A DNA stretch of 64,000 nt, taken from Endotrypanum monterogeii (Eukaryota; Euglenozoa; Kinetoplastea; Trypanosomatida; Trypanosomatidae). The first letter of the stretch is position 1, and each line of letters opens with the position of its first letter. The position numbers and the translations under genes were made by a program. The stretch lies in the NCBI GenBank assembly GCA_000333855.2, contig CM007326.1, forward strand, positions 38,982 through 102,981, written 5' to 3'. This document shows positions 10,547-19,060 of this stretch, piece by piece. The notes beneath the pieces are model-generated. The model ran no database searches. It was not told the DNA's origin and saw nothing but the letters and a program-made list of their open reading frames with translations.

Positions 10547-11194
10547 CTTTTCTCTTGTTGTTGTTGGATGGGTTGTGTTTCTTATTTTTTTTTTTTTGTT
10601 GTCCCTGTAGGACCATATGCACACTGGCACACCACACATACATAAACAACATGAGTGTATCGACACCGGTGCAGTGCGTGTGCATGCGTGGGAGACAAAC
10701 AGACAGACAGACAGACAGAAGAGGGGGAGGTCAGCGGAAGTTTGATGAGGAGCAAAGCCGTGAAGAGCTCAGCGCCACTCAATGGAAACAGGACCACACG
10801 TGTGTGTGTGTGTGTGTGTGTGCAGCCCCAGGCGTCAATGACCGCTATGGTGGAGTTAAATGCTACACACTACTGAACCCGCTTCTATGTCTGATGCACA
10901 TGACATGCCGGCGGCAATTCTGTATCCCAGAGGTCTTGTTTACTTCGCCACAATATCCGCATTGTCATCGTGTTCGTCTGAAGTAGATGAAAGGCCTTGA
11001 AGGGGAGGGGAGAGGAGAGGAGAGGCGAGCACACACACACACAAACACACACACACACACATAATAAAAGTATTTCCATAATGTAAACGAGGGATGTGCA
11101 TATAAAAAGTCCCTTCTGTGCAACACCCATCACCTCCATTCATTTCACCCGAAGATGCGTCGCCCCCTCGTCCTCCCTTCGCACGACCGATGTT
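10547..11194. other. Intergenic region rich in simple repeats
   Basis: No gene. It holds (AGAC)n at about 10697-10718, (GT)n at 10800-10822, a (GGAGA)n patch at 11003-11023 and (CA)n at 11031-11062. The CA tract lies just downstream of the HD gene stop in transcript orientation. Confidence 0.6.
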
Positions 11195-12559
11195 TTACTT
11201 GACGTTGAAGAACGGTATCGACTCGGTGAAACACATGGCATACGCGGGGTCGGCGCAGAGTCGCTCACACGCGCGCTGCACTGCCCCGTTGGTGGGACGC
11301 CGCTCAAACACCATCAGTGTGCGCTCCTCATACTGTAGAGGGGTGAAGAGGGAGTTGCTGGGTCTCATGTTCTCGCCGGTCCGCAGCCGTGTGAGAGGCT
11401 GCGACGGCTTCTTTGGATTAAAGAAAAGCACCGACTCCAGCGGGTCTGATGCACCCTTTCCCTGGTTGATGACGACCACCTCCGGGATGAAGTCCGTGGC
11501 GTCGAAGGGCAGCGATGGGTCGGCGTGATCAAGAATCGCAGCCGACCAGTCGATTGGATGTATCGTCCCCCGCATCGGCACATCCAGAGCCGAGGAGTAG
11601 GCGATGCGGTAGATGTCGCGAGTGTGAAGGCGATGAAGAATAGAGCGCGCCTCGGCCAGCTGCGGAGCCTCGCTGGCCCCAATCGCCTCCAGGATCCAGT
11701 CGCCAAGCTTCAGAAAAAGCGCCTCGTCCTGGACACACTCGACGAGGGTGTGGCCCCCAACCTTTAAGTACGGTACCGCTGCGTGAATGATGTCACCGAT
11801 CATGTGACCAACGGCCTTAGTGACCTGATGTTGATACACGTTTTTGTGAAGCTTCGCCCGAAGCATGAAGATCTCACGAAGGGTCAACGCCAACTTCTGC
11901 TCGAAGGCGAGCTGCCACTGGCCTCCCTCGCACACCAGCCGAGCAGAGTTGAAGAGTCGATGTACACGAACGTCGAAGGTGGCCTTCCCAAAGCAGCAGA
12001 TGGAGTCCCGAATAAAGTAGTCCAGGCGGTCCACATCGATGCCGTTGCGCTTGTTGCTGACAACTTCCCCATAGACGATCCCCGGCAACTCCCTGCCACG
12101 CATCAGACCTACCACCACGTCCACCTGCGTCTGGGGAGTCAAATCACAAAGTACACGCCGTGCAATCTTCTCCGACATATCCTCATGTTTGAACTCGATA
12201 CCGCAGCGACGTGAGATAACATCTTCGAACAAGTGAGAAAAAGGGCCGTGGCCAATGTCGTGGAGCAACCCTGCCAGCATAACAAGCTCAACGTCTACCT
12301 CACTCAATCCCAGGTCCGACTGGTTTCGCTGGATGTTCAGCAAAAGTGTGCGGGCCATGTGGGCAACACCAATGCTGTGCTCGAAGCGTGTATGCACAGC
12401 ACTGGGGTACAGGAAATAGGACGCGCCCAGCTGATGCAGGGACCTCAGCCTCTGGAAGGCCGGAGTGTCCACCGCTGCCGCAACGAGTGGTGGGAGGGTG
12501 ACATGCTCATAGACGCGATCGAGGACGGTAAATCCCCCCGTACGATGTTTGCGCAACAT
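11195..12559 (-). CDS. HD-domain phosphohydrolase, SAMHD1/dGTPase-like
   Basis: The first true ATG is at 12557-12559 (a GTG codon sits just upstream); the product has 454 residues. It opens with VLDRVYEHVTLPPLVAAAVD and FQRLRSLHQLGASYFLYPSA, the standard lead-in of SAMHD1-type proteins. The HD metal-site residues follow in order: His in TRFEHSIGVAH (about residue 62), the His-Asp pair in AGLLHDIGHGPFSHLFE (about 97), and a downstream DRLDYFIRD (about 180) supplying the late Asp. The family hydrolyses dNTPs to deoxynucleosides and triphosphate. SAM and regulatory extensions of human SAMHD1 are absent, so it is closer to the minimal HD form. It may limit dNTP pools or process other nucleotides. 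The fold and metal site are clear. The substrate is inference. Confidence 0.9.
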   Translation of the reverse strand: MLRKHRTGGFTVLDRVYEHVTLPPLVAAAVDTPAFQRLRSLHQLGASYFLYPSAVHTRFEHSIGVAHMARTLLLNIQRNQSDLGLSEVDVELVMLAGLLHDIGHGPFSHLFEDVISRRCGIEFKHEDMSEKIARRVLCDLTPQTQVDVVVGLMRGRELPGIVYGEVVSNKRNGIDVDRLDYFIRDSICCFGKATFDVRVHRLFNSARLVCEGGQWQLAFEQKLALTLREIFMLRAKLHKNVYQHQVTKAVGHMIGDIIHAAVPYLKVGGHTLVECVQDEALFLKLGDWILEAIGASEAPQLAEARSILHRLHTRDIYRIAYSSALDVPMRGTIHPIDWSAAILDHADPSLPFDATDFIPEVVVINQGKGASDPLESVLFFNPKKPSQPLTRLRTGENMRPSNSLFTPLQYEERTLMVFERRPTNGAVQRACERLCADPAYAMCFTESIPFFNVK

Positions 12560-13869
12560 CACCGCCTCTCTATGTTATTGTTTTGGGTTTTTTTTTCTAT
12601 GTTGTGGACAGTGCCGTCTTTTTGAGTGCCAGCGTTAAATATATAAATAAATAAAAAGAAAACACCAGTACAACTGTTTTATGTTTTCCCCAGGGCAAAA
12701 TCTTTGAAAAGTGTCGACAACGTTTTTTGTTGTTGTTCTCGGGGGGGGGGGGGGGGTTGGCTAGGCAGGGGAACACCGTGTGTGAGGATCCCTTCCAACG
12801 TGTCGACGATAGCGCGACGGGTCGTAAATGAAAAATGATTCGCTCTGATCAATGTACGACGGCAGCGGGCCTTCAAACCTGCACACAGAGTATCTAAGTT
12901 CCACAGGTATGTTGTTGTTGTTGATGTTGATGTGTGTGTGTGTGTGTGTGTGTTGGGGAAAGGTGGGGCAGGCTGGTCTCTAATGAGCGCCTGAATCCAA
13001 ATGTATGTGCATCCACACCTGAGGGCGGCTAGGATGTCGGAGGCAAGGGACAATGCCTCCAAGAAAGGGAGGCGGTGATGCACCTACGTGTCCGGGGATC
13101 GGTGCAAGAAAAGAATCCTCAAGTGGATCTCCTCTCCCACGTGCGCGGTCTTGTCGTATTGCACATATGCAGGCGATAGCAGTCAGCAACAGCAATACAG
13201 AGAGGTGAGAAACAGGCGAGAGCGAGTCTTATTTTTTGGTGTTCAAGCTCACATCATGAACAGGCGCATCCACCCACCACACCCAACGAAGTGAGGGAAG
13301 GGAGGGCTACCTCCTCAGTGCTCGAGTGAGACTCTCCGAAACTCTCTCACAAGTCTCGGGGATGAGGAAAGAAATTTGTGTTGGAGCTGCGACCCCTTCC
13401 GTCAACGGCCCACGCCGACGGAAGACGGTGTCGATCGAGAGAAGTAGAGAGAACAAGGAGGAGAGAACGCCTCTGAGAGTATCGCTCTCCAAGTACCAGG
13501 AAATCGTGATGAGAAAGGGAAGGGGGCTGTCTGTGTGTGTCTGTATGTGTGTGTGTGTGTGTACGTTATATCGCGGTATTTTTTGTGCTTTATATTTCGG
13601 AGGGAAGATTAACGAGCAATTACGTCAAACGAGCGATTAATAGAAGAAAAATGCGACCGTTGCAAACAGGCGGACGCCCACACACACACACACAGACACT
13701 CGTGGCATCGAATGTCACCTTTCGACCACAAAGGCGCATCAGCGAGAGTAAGTGCGTGATCAACGAAGATCCGGAGGAGGAGGCCGGCCATCAAACAAAC
13801 AAACACCCCTGCCTCCCTCCCCCATCACGCCCCCCCCTCCAAAAAAAAAAAACTACACAGTGCCGCCCG
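12560..13869. other. Intergenic region between Trm112 and HD-protein genes
   Basis: No supportable gene in 1.3 kb. Landmarks: G16 run at 12741-12756, (GT)n at 12931-12951, a (TGTTGT)n patch just before it, another GT tract at about 13545-13561, (CA)n at 13679-13694, and an A11 run near 13842-13852 adjoining the Trm112 stop. Confidence 0.55.
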
Positions 13870-14298
13870 CTATCCGGCCTCCTCCACAAAGTTGGGTATA
13901 AAATCATTAATGGGGTATGTCGTCTTGCACGCCGAGCATTCGAGTGACCCTTTACGTACCGCTACAACATTCATGGCGTAGTGTGCTGCGACCAGAAATG
14001 CGCTATCGTCGCTGAGGTCAACCCCCTCCATTGTCTCGGGCAGCTCGACAGATGCCGCCGCAGCCCCCTCGGCGATATTCGCGTCCTCGTCTCGGGAAGG
14101 GCCGAGCAAATGATCATGTGCCTCGCGCAGCGCATGAAAAGTAGAGCACAGACTGGGATAATCGACGCGTGCCAGCATGCGGCGCGTGAATTCGGCGTCG
14201 TACTCCACCGGAATTTCATCTACCTCCACGGCACTCACCATTAGTGGATACGTGTCACACTTCAGGCAGGCAAGAAAATTATGTGTTAGCAGCCGCAT
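13870..14298 (-). CDS. TRM112: Trm112 homologue, methyltransferase activator
   Basis: The open frame extends upstream, but the ATG at 14296-14298 is chosen because it gives the invariant family start MRLLTHNFLACLKC. The product has 142 residues, somewhat longer than the usual ~125. Both halves of the Trm112 zinc-binding domain are visible: CLKC at residues 11-14 and LECSACKTTYPINDFIPNF near 120-138, with CSAC as the second Cys pair. The middle helical region (FTRRMLARVDYPSLCSTFHA) is present, with an acidic insertion after it. Trm112 is the shared activating partner of several methyltransferases acting on tRNA, 18S rRNA and the release factor eRF1. It acts in cytosol and nucleus. The family assignment is strong; partners in this organism are inferred from the family. 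Confidence 0.92.
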   Translation of the reverse strand: MRLLTHNFLACLKCDTYPLMVSAVEVDEIPVEYDAEFTRRMLARVDYPSLCSTFHALREAHDHLLGPSRDEDANIAEGAAAASVELPETMEGVDLSDDSAFLVAAHYAMNVVAVRKGSLECSACKTTYPINDFIPNFVEEAG

Positions 14299-15302
14299 TG
14301 TGAGTCTGCGGACAAGCGCGTTATTGGGATGCAGCAGATGTCTCCCCAGAGAAAGCAGCCACAGCGAGCCCTCCACGTATATTTTCTCGAGTGAAGGCTT
14401 TGGATCTGCGGTCACCCATCCCACACACACAGACAGTCACGCACAAGGGTAGCGCCAAGCATACCGCCAGTTGACATTATGGGGGAGAGAAAATGAAAAG
14501 TAGACGAGTGATGCGAGGAGAGAGGGGGGGAGAGAGAAGGGAGGGGATAGAGGATGCGTGAATACAACAAGTCGTGATCCCATCCAATGGCAGAAAGAGG
14601 CCCAGGGAACCATGAGCAGGGGTGGGCAGGAAGCGGGAGGGAAAGGGATAAAACTAAAGCGTCGCCCCCTTCCCCCCCTCCCCTCCCCTCCCCCTCCGCA
14701 CGGAAAAAAAAAAAAAAACCTATGTGTGCTCATCTCGCCATCCCGCACATATTTTCGCAAAGACTGCCGAACAAGAAGATGAAAGCGAGGAGTGAAGAAC
14801 GCAACGCAGGCTACACCAACCACGCGGTGTGGCACGGAAAAGTATTTAAAAAAAAAAAAAAAAACGCTAACGCCATCAGACAGCGTGCGCCAGAGCGACG
14901 TCACTGCCGACATACTTTTCTCCCCGCCCCCACCCCGCCTACAACGACCACACCACCACCAACTTTTCTCCACCTTCCGTATAAATCGAGACACCCGCAC
15001 AAAGATACACGCTTCCCTGCAACGAAATGCAGTGTGAAGTCCGCATTCGCTGGTTGCGGCTGTTGCTACTGGGTGGAGGTAGAGGAGAGGATTCCGTGGC
15101 CGCGTACCTGCTTCTGGTAGAAGACGCAGCATAATCGTGCCGGGATGAGGTCAGGTAGGAGGAGAGGGGTGGAGGGTGCAAGAGTGTGTGTGTGTGTGTG
15201 GACTACTGAGTGAGTGTGGCTGGGGGGGGGGGGAGGGGGAGAGAGAAAAAAAAGTGTAGATGCATGCATGCAAGCAGCGATAGATAAACATAAGTGCAAC
15301 TT
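14299..15302. other. Intergenic region between kinesin and Trm112 genes
   Basis: No gene recognised in 1.0 kb. Contains poly-A runs at about 14704-14718 and 14848-14864, (GT)n at about 15183-15200, and a G11-G12 run at about 15222-15232. CCCCT-type repeats lie near 14670-14697. Confidence 0.55.
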
Positions 15303-17468
15303 CTATTTGGGTCTCGGTCGTCTGTCAGGCAGTGCCTCCAATATCGCCAAAATATTTACACCGGGGTGTGGAGGATCGTTCGGCAGTGGAGCAGCGCCCC
15401 CTGGAACGGCTGGTGGTGTGTCATCACCTTCGCTCTCCGCAGGGGACATCCACACCGTCTGCGGTGTGGGTGCCGGAAGAATATTCGTATTTGCTACGGC
15501 AGTGACCTCCCTCGCCGCACGAAGCGGTGGAGAACGAGACGGGCGCGGCCGCGTCTTCTGTTGACTTTGTGGTGGAGGAGTCTGCCGCGACATTGAGGAT
15601 CGCTGAGGGGAAACTGCAGCACACTCAGGCAGTGACACTTGTGGGGGTGCAGCGAACTGAGTTGCTGCCGACATGCGGCGTAACTCCTGCAGCCGAGCGT
15701 TGACCTGACTCTCCTCCAGAGTGCCAACTCGCGGTAGCCCCAGTGCGCGACGCAAGAGCGTGTTTTCCCTCTGCAACTCCTCTATCTTTTCCTCGAGTGC
15801 AATCCGTTGCTGCGTGGCGGCATCAACGTGCACGACAGGCGTCACAGAAATGTGACGCGCTCGCTGTGCATAGTGGATTGTCCGCAGGGACTCCTCGAGG
15901 TGAAGCGCGCTGGGACTCACGCAAGCGACCATCAGAGTGCGACCGTGGCCATCCAAGCTATGCATCAGAAGCTGAGTGAGAACGCTGGAACGGTAGGGAA
16001 TGAAAGGCGGCTGTTGCACCGCTGTCTTCGCTGACGTAACACCATCGGAAGGGACAGAGGCAGGCACTTGTGCTGACGATGTCGGCGGCGGGGCGGATAG
16101 AAGCTCGAGCACACGACCAAGGGTGAAGAGGGACTTGTTGATGGACCCCGTCTCCGCATTGCTGGTGGACTGTGTTTTCTTGAGCCGCTCCGACCCCGCG
16201 AGGTCCACGAAGACGAGTCGACCGTACCGGGTGGACGGGAGCGAGCCCGAAGCACCCGACGGCGCAGGGGGCCGTGCGAAAACACGACTATCTGAGCCCC
16301 CCGCCGATACCCCAACGTCCACACTGTCTCGCACCTCAAAGAAGATGGTGAACACTACATGCGAGCGGCTGCTGTCAAGGTTGAGTGCGTGGCGACCACG
16401 CTGTCGATTCCGTTGGCCTTCACGCAGAACCAGGAGAAAGTCCTCGCGGCCGCGGCACTCCACCATCAGTGAGCCCTCGACAAAAAAAGAAGAGGCCGCT
16501 GCTGACCAGCGGCACCGCACACCCTCCCCGCCATCTGGCTGAAGCAAGTCGTACAAAGACTCTTGGTACAGCTCAACGTAGGAACACTTCGCCGTCACCA
16601 TCGTCGATGTAGAGGCAGACGCACCGTTGATGCAGCCACTGGCCCCGTGAACAGCCGAGTTTCTTTCCTCGTTGTGGCTGTCTTGGCGCTTCGGTTTTGA
16701 TTTTCTAGACGAGCGACGCAACTCCTTGAGTCGACGTGCGATGTAGTGTACCGCTTGATATTGCAGCCCGTCCTCGGCGACCAACGGCTTGGGGGCGTCG
16801 GAGGCCGAATCTGCGGCCTCTGGCGGTGACAGCGTCCGCCCGCTCAAGGAGTAAGTTTTACCGCTGCCCGTTTGCCCGAAGCAAAACACGGTGACTACCT
16901 CGCCTGACAGCGCTGCCTCGCAGAGTGCAGACATCTCCAGCATCGAAAAGAACTCCGACTGTGTTGTGCTCGGTCCCGCGCAATAGTCGAAGGAGTACCT
17001 CACCGCCGTCCAACTGTGCTGTACACCGCCGCCAAGGCCGTTAGGGAGCCTACGCTGTTCTGATTGATGAGCAGGGATAGAAAGGTGCTTCGAGCCGCGC
17101 CCATGTCCCGCATGCTCAGCAGGTGGCTGCACAACCTCAAGCATGTACGGGCTGCCCATGTGCTTCGTCAGTCGGCCCGCTGCAGTCACCACACGAATTA
17201 CCTCCCCGTGGGACGGTCCCACACTGCTGAGTTCCCGTGCCTGGCTGTCGTCTGGCGGCAGGGACGGTGACAACGCACTTGGCGCAGATTGCATCTCCAT
17301 GTACAGTAAGGGTCGAACACGTACCGCTGCTTTCACTCGGCCCGGCGGCGGTGCCGACATGGCTACAACTGTGGACGTTGCAACAGACCCCACCTCCGGA
17401 GTGCTGCTGCCCCCAGCCCTGTTGCGTAGGGGGAGAGAGCTGCGGCGCCGAGCATGCCCAGTTTTCAT
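15303..17468 (-). CDS. Kinesin with N-terminal motor domain (721 aa)
   Basis: The first ATG is at 17466-17468; a TTG five codons upstream is not used. After about 35 residues the motor begins with KAAVRVRPL. Diagnostic elements follow: P-loop FGQTGSGKT near residue 198, switch I SSRSH near 366, and switch II DLAGSERLKK near 423, then NKSLFTLGRVLELL and PYRSSVLTQLLMHSLDG near the motor end. Low-complexity inserts make the motor longer than the usual ~340 residues. A short coiled coil (RIALEEKIEELQRENTLLRR, about 550-570) and a Pro/Ser-rich tail complete it. The ATPase site is intact, so it should be a microtubule motor. Trypanosomatids have many divergent kinesins and no subfamily is assigned. 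Cargo and direction are unknown. Confidence 0.95.
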   Translation of the reverse strand: MKTGHARRRSSLPLRNRAGGSSTPEVGSVATSTVVAMSAPPPGRVKAAVRVRPLLYMEMQSAPSALSPSLPPDDSQARELSSVGPSHGEVIRVVTAAGRLTKHMGSPYMLEVVQPPAEHAGHGRGSKHLSIPAHQSEQRRLPNGLGGGVQHSWTAVRYSFDYCAGPSTTQSEFFSMLEMSALCEAALSGEVVTVFCFGQTGSGKTYSLSGRTLSPPEAADSASDAPKPLVAEDGLQYQAVHYIARRLKELRRSSRKSKPKRQDSHNEERNSAVHGASGCINGASASTSTMVTAKCSYVELYQESLYDLLQPDGGEGVRCRWSAAASSFFVEGSLMVECRGREDFLLVLREGQRNRQRGRHALNLDSSRSHVVFTIFFEVRDSVDVGVSAGGSDSRVFARPPAPSGASGSLPSTRYGRLVFVDLAGSERLKKTQSTSNAETGSINKSLFTLGRVLELLSAPPPTSSAQVPASVPSDGVTSAKTAVQQPPFIPYRSSVLTQLLMHSLDGHGRTLMVACVSPSALHLEESLRTIHYAQRARHISVTPVVHVDAATQQRIALEEKIEELQRENTLLRRALGLPRVGTLEESQVNARLQELRRMSAATQFAAPPQVSLPECAAVSPQRSSMSRQTPPPQSQQKTRPRPSRSPPLRAAREVTAVANTNILPAPTPQTVWMSPAESEGDDTPPAVPGGAAPLPNDPPHPGVNILAILEALPDRRPRPK

Positions 17469-17944
17469 TCCAACTCGAGCCAAATCGTTTTGGGTGTCTG
17501 ATCCGGTAAGAAGGGGGACGCTGCGTCCTCAACGAGTGCGTGGGTGGGTGTGCGTGCGTTATGTGCCCAAGGGACAGTGTCTGTTGCTGTCTGTGGTGCT
17601 GCTTCTACCCTTCCATGCGTAGATGTAGTTTGCTGTGAGGGGCGTTGACGAGAGTGCTTCGTGATCAGACCCCCCCTCGCCTCGCCTAACCCCTCTCTCG
17701 CACTCCTGGGCCGCTTCTTCTCTCACACACCTTGAGCCCTCCGCTAATACCCCCAGCGAGAGATGAAGCTCACCGTTCGAGCAACGCGCAGTCGGCACGA
17801 CTGAGCACCGCACACCCAGATATACAGACATACGAACAGAGACAGAGACAGAGACAAACAGATAAACATTAGAAGACATACAGATTTTCTGTCGCATAGT
17901 CAGAACTCAACAGGGCCCCCCAACGGACTCTAAATGTACACACA
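17469..17944. other. Intergenic region between the small ORF and the kinesin gene
   Basis: No gene. A short (ACAGAG)n patch lies at about 17834-17858. The sense strand is only mildly pyrimidine-rich. Confidence 0.5.
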
Positions 17945-18190
17945 TCAAAAACTCAGAACCACCGACTCCCGGTCGATCAAGGGCGGCACGCCTCTGCCGC
18001 CAACTCGAGCCATGCGCTTTGCCGATTTCTCCTCCACCACCCTTCTCCCATCAGTACCCATACGCACTGCCGAAGGAACGTCAAGGGGGAAGGGGAATGT
18101 AGTGAGCTGGGATGCCTTGAGCTCAAGGACACAGTCCTGGGGATGGGGCCCCAGCGCATCGAAGGTTGGTGATTCCTGAGCGGGTAGCAT
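17945..18190 (-). CDS. Small hypothetical protein candidate (81 aa)
   Basis: ATG at 18188-18190 to a stop at 17945. The sequence is compositionally ordinary, without the His/Thr or Cys/Val runs that mark spurious frames in this window. It includes ELKASQLTTFPFPLDVPSAV, then RMGTDGRRVVEEKSAKRMAR, and ends LIDRESVVLSF. It sits as an island of non-repetitive, coding-like sequence between two low-complexity intergenic stretches, in the same strand as all neighbours. No signal peptide, membrane span or recognised domain is seen. It could be a genuine small kinetoplastid protein or a chance frame. Conservation in other Leishmania genomes would decide. Confidence 0.48.
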   Translation of the reverse strand: MLPAQESPTFDALGPHPQDCVLELKASQLTTFPFPLDVPSAVRMGTDGRRVVEEKSAKRMARVGGRGVPPLIDRESVVLSF

Positions 18191-19060
18191 ATGGAGAGCT
18201 AGGTGCACGCAAAGCAGAAGACAAGAGAAACTCAGCCAGAAGCAAGTCAGGTTGTCCCACGGTTCCGCAGTCTGCTTGTGCTCTATATTTCACACACAGA
18301 CACACACACACACGATCATGGCCCCCTCCCACCTCCTCCTTCCCTTCGTGCCTCTGCTAACAAACTGCACATGGAATGACGTGAGACACGAGAAAAGGGA
18401 GGAGGGGAAAAGTGGGTCAAGTGCAGTCAGCGCGCTATCCTCGAATCATATTGTTTTTTTTTTTGCTTTACATTGATCATTTTTTTTTTTTTTGAACGCC
18501 TGGCACGAAGCGAGAGAGGGGGAAAAGGGGGTGGGGAGCAGAGCCAAAGATGCAAATGGAAGTAATATTGGTTGTGTCCGTGGAGGGCATGGCGCATAAA
18601 AAAATAAAATAGACTCTAATAGTAAAAGCCGAACGAAGCCATCGTTGTGTACATCGTCCGCGCGTCCTAAACACGTGGAGTCCCTTCCAAAATGCACACA
18701 CACACACACACACACACACCTACAGCCCCTCCTCCACACCCATCCTATTCTCTGGTCTTCTGAAAATACATGAATAAACAAAAAAAAAAAACAAGAAAAA
18801 GTGTACATGAATTGGGCAGATAGCCTCAAGAGGAAAGGAGATGTCCCAACTCCTGTTGGCTTCACGATGCACCACCAGTAATCACCTTCCGGAGAGGTGT
18901 GATGGGAGACGCACTGACTCCGCCGCGATGCGCTTGGCTGACAAACATACGCGCTTTGATGAGACCATCTCTCTACAGTCGCCGTGATACGCGGGTGCGC
19001 AAAGGACTGTGGGGGGAGAGAGAGACACACGGACGCATCCAAAGACACATCAAAGCCTTG
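18191..19060. other. Intergenic region with paired poly-T runs
   Basis: No gene. Two T tracts (about 18454-18463 and 18481-18493), a (CA)n tract at 18692-18718, and an A12 run at about 18780-18791 are present. A long minus-strand frame that crosses this region translates repeats and is not believed. Confidence 0.55.

Noticed and set aside
14437..15132. Minus-strand frame of 231 codons between Trm112 and kinesin
   Set aside because: Dominated by Phe, Gly and Pro runs from homopolymers; no recognisable protein sequence.
18446..19048. Minus-strand frame of 200 codons
   Set aside because: Crosses poly-T and CA repeats, giving Lys, Phe and Cys-Val runs; no folded segment.
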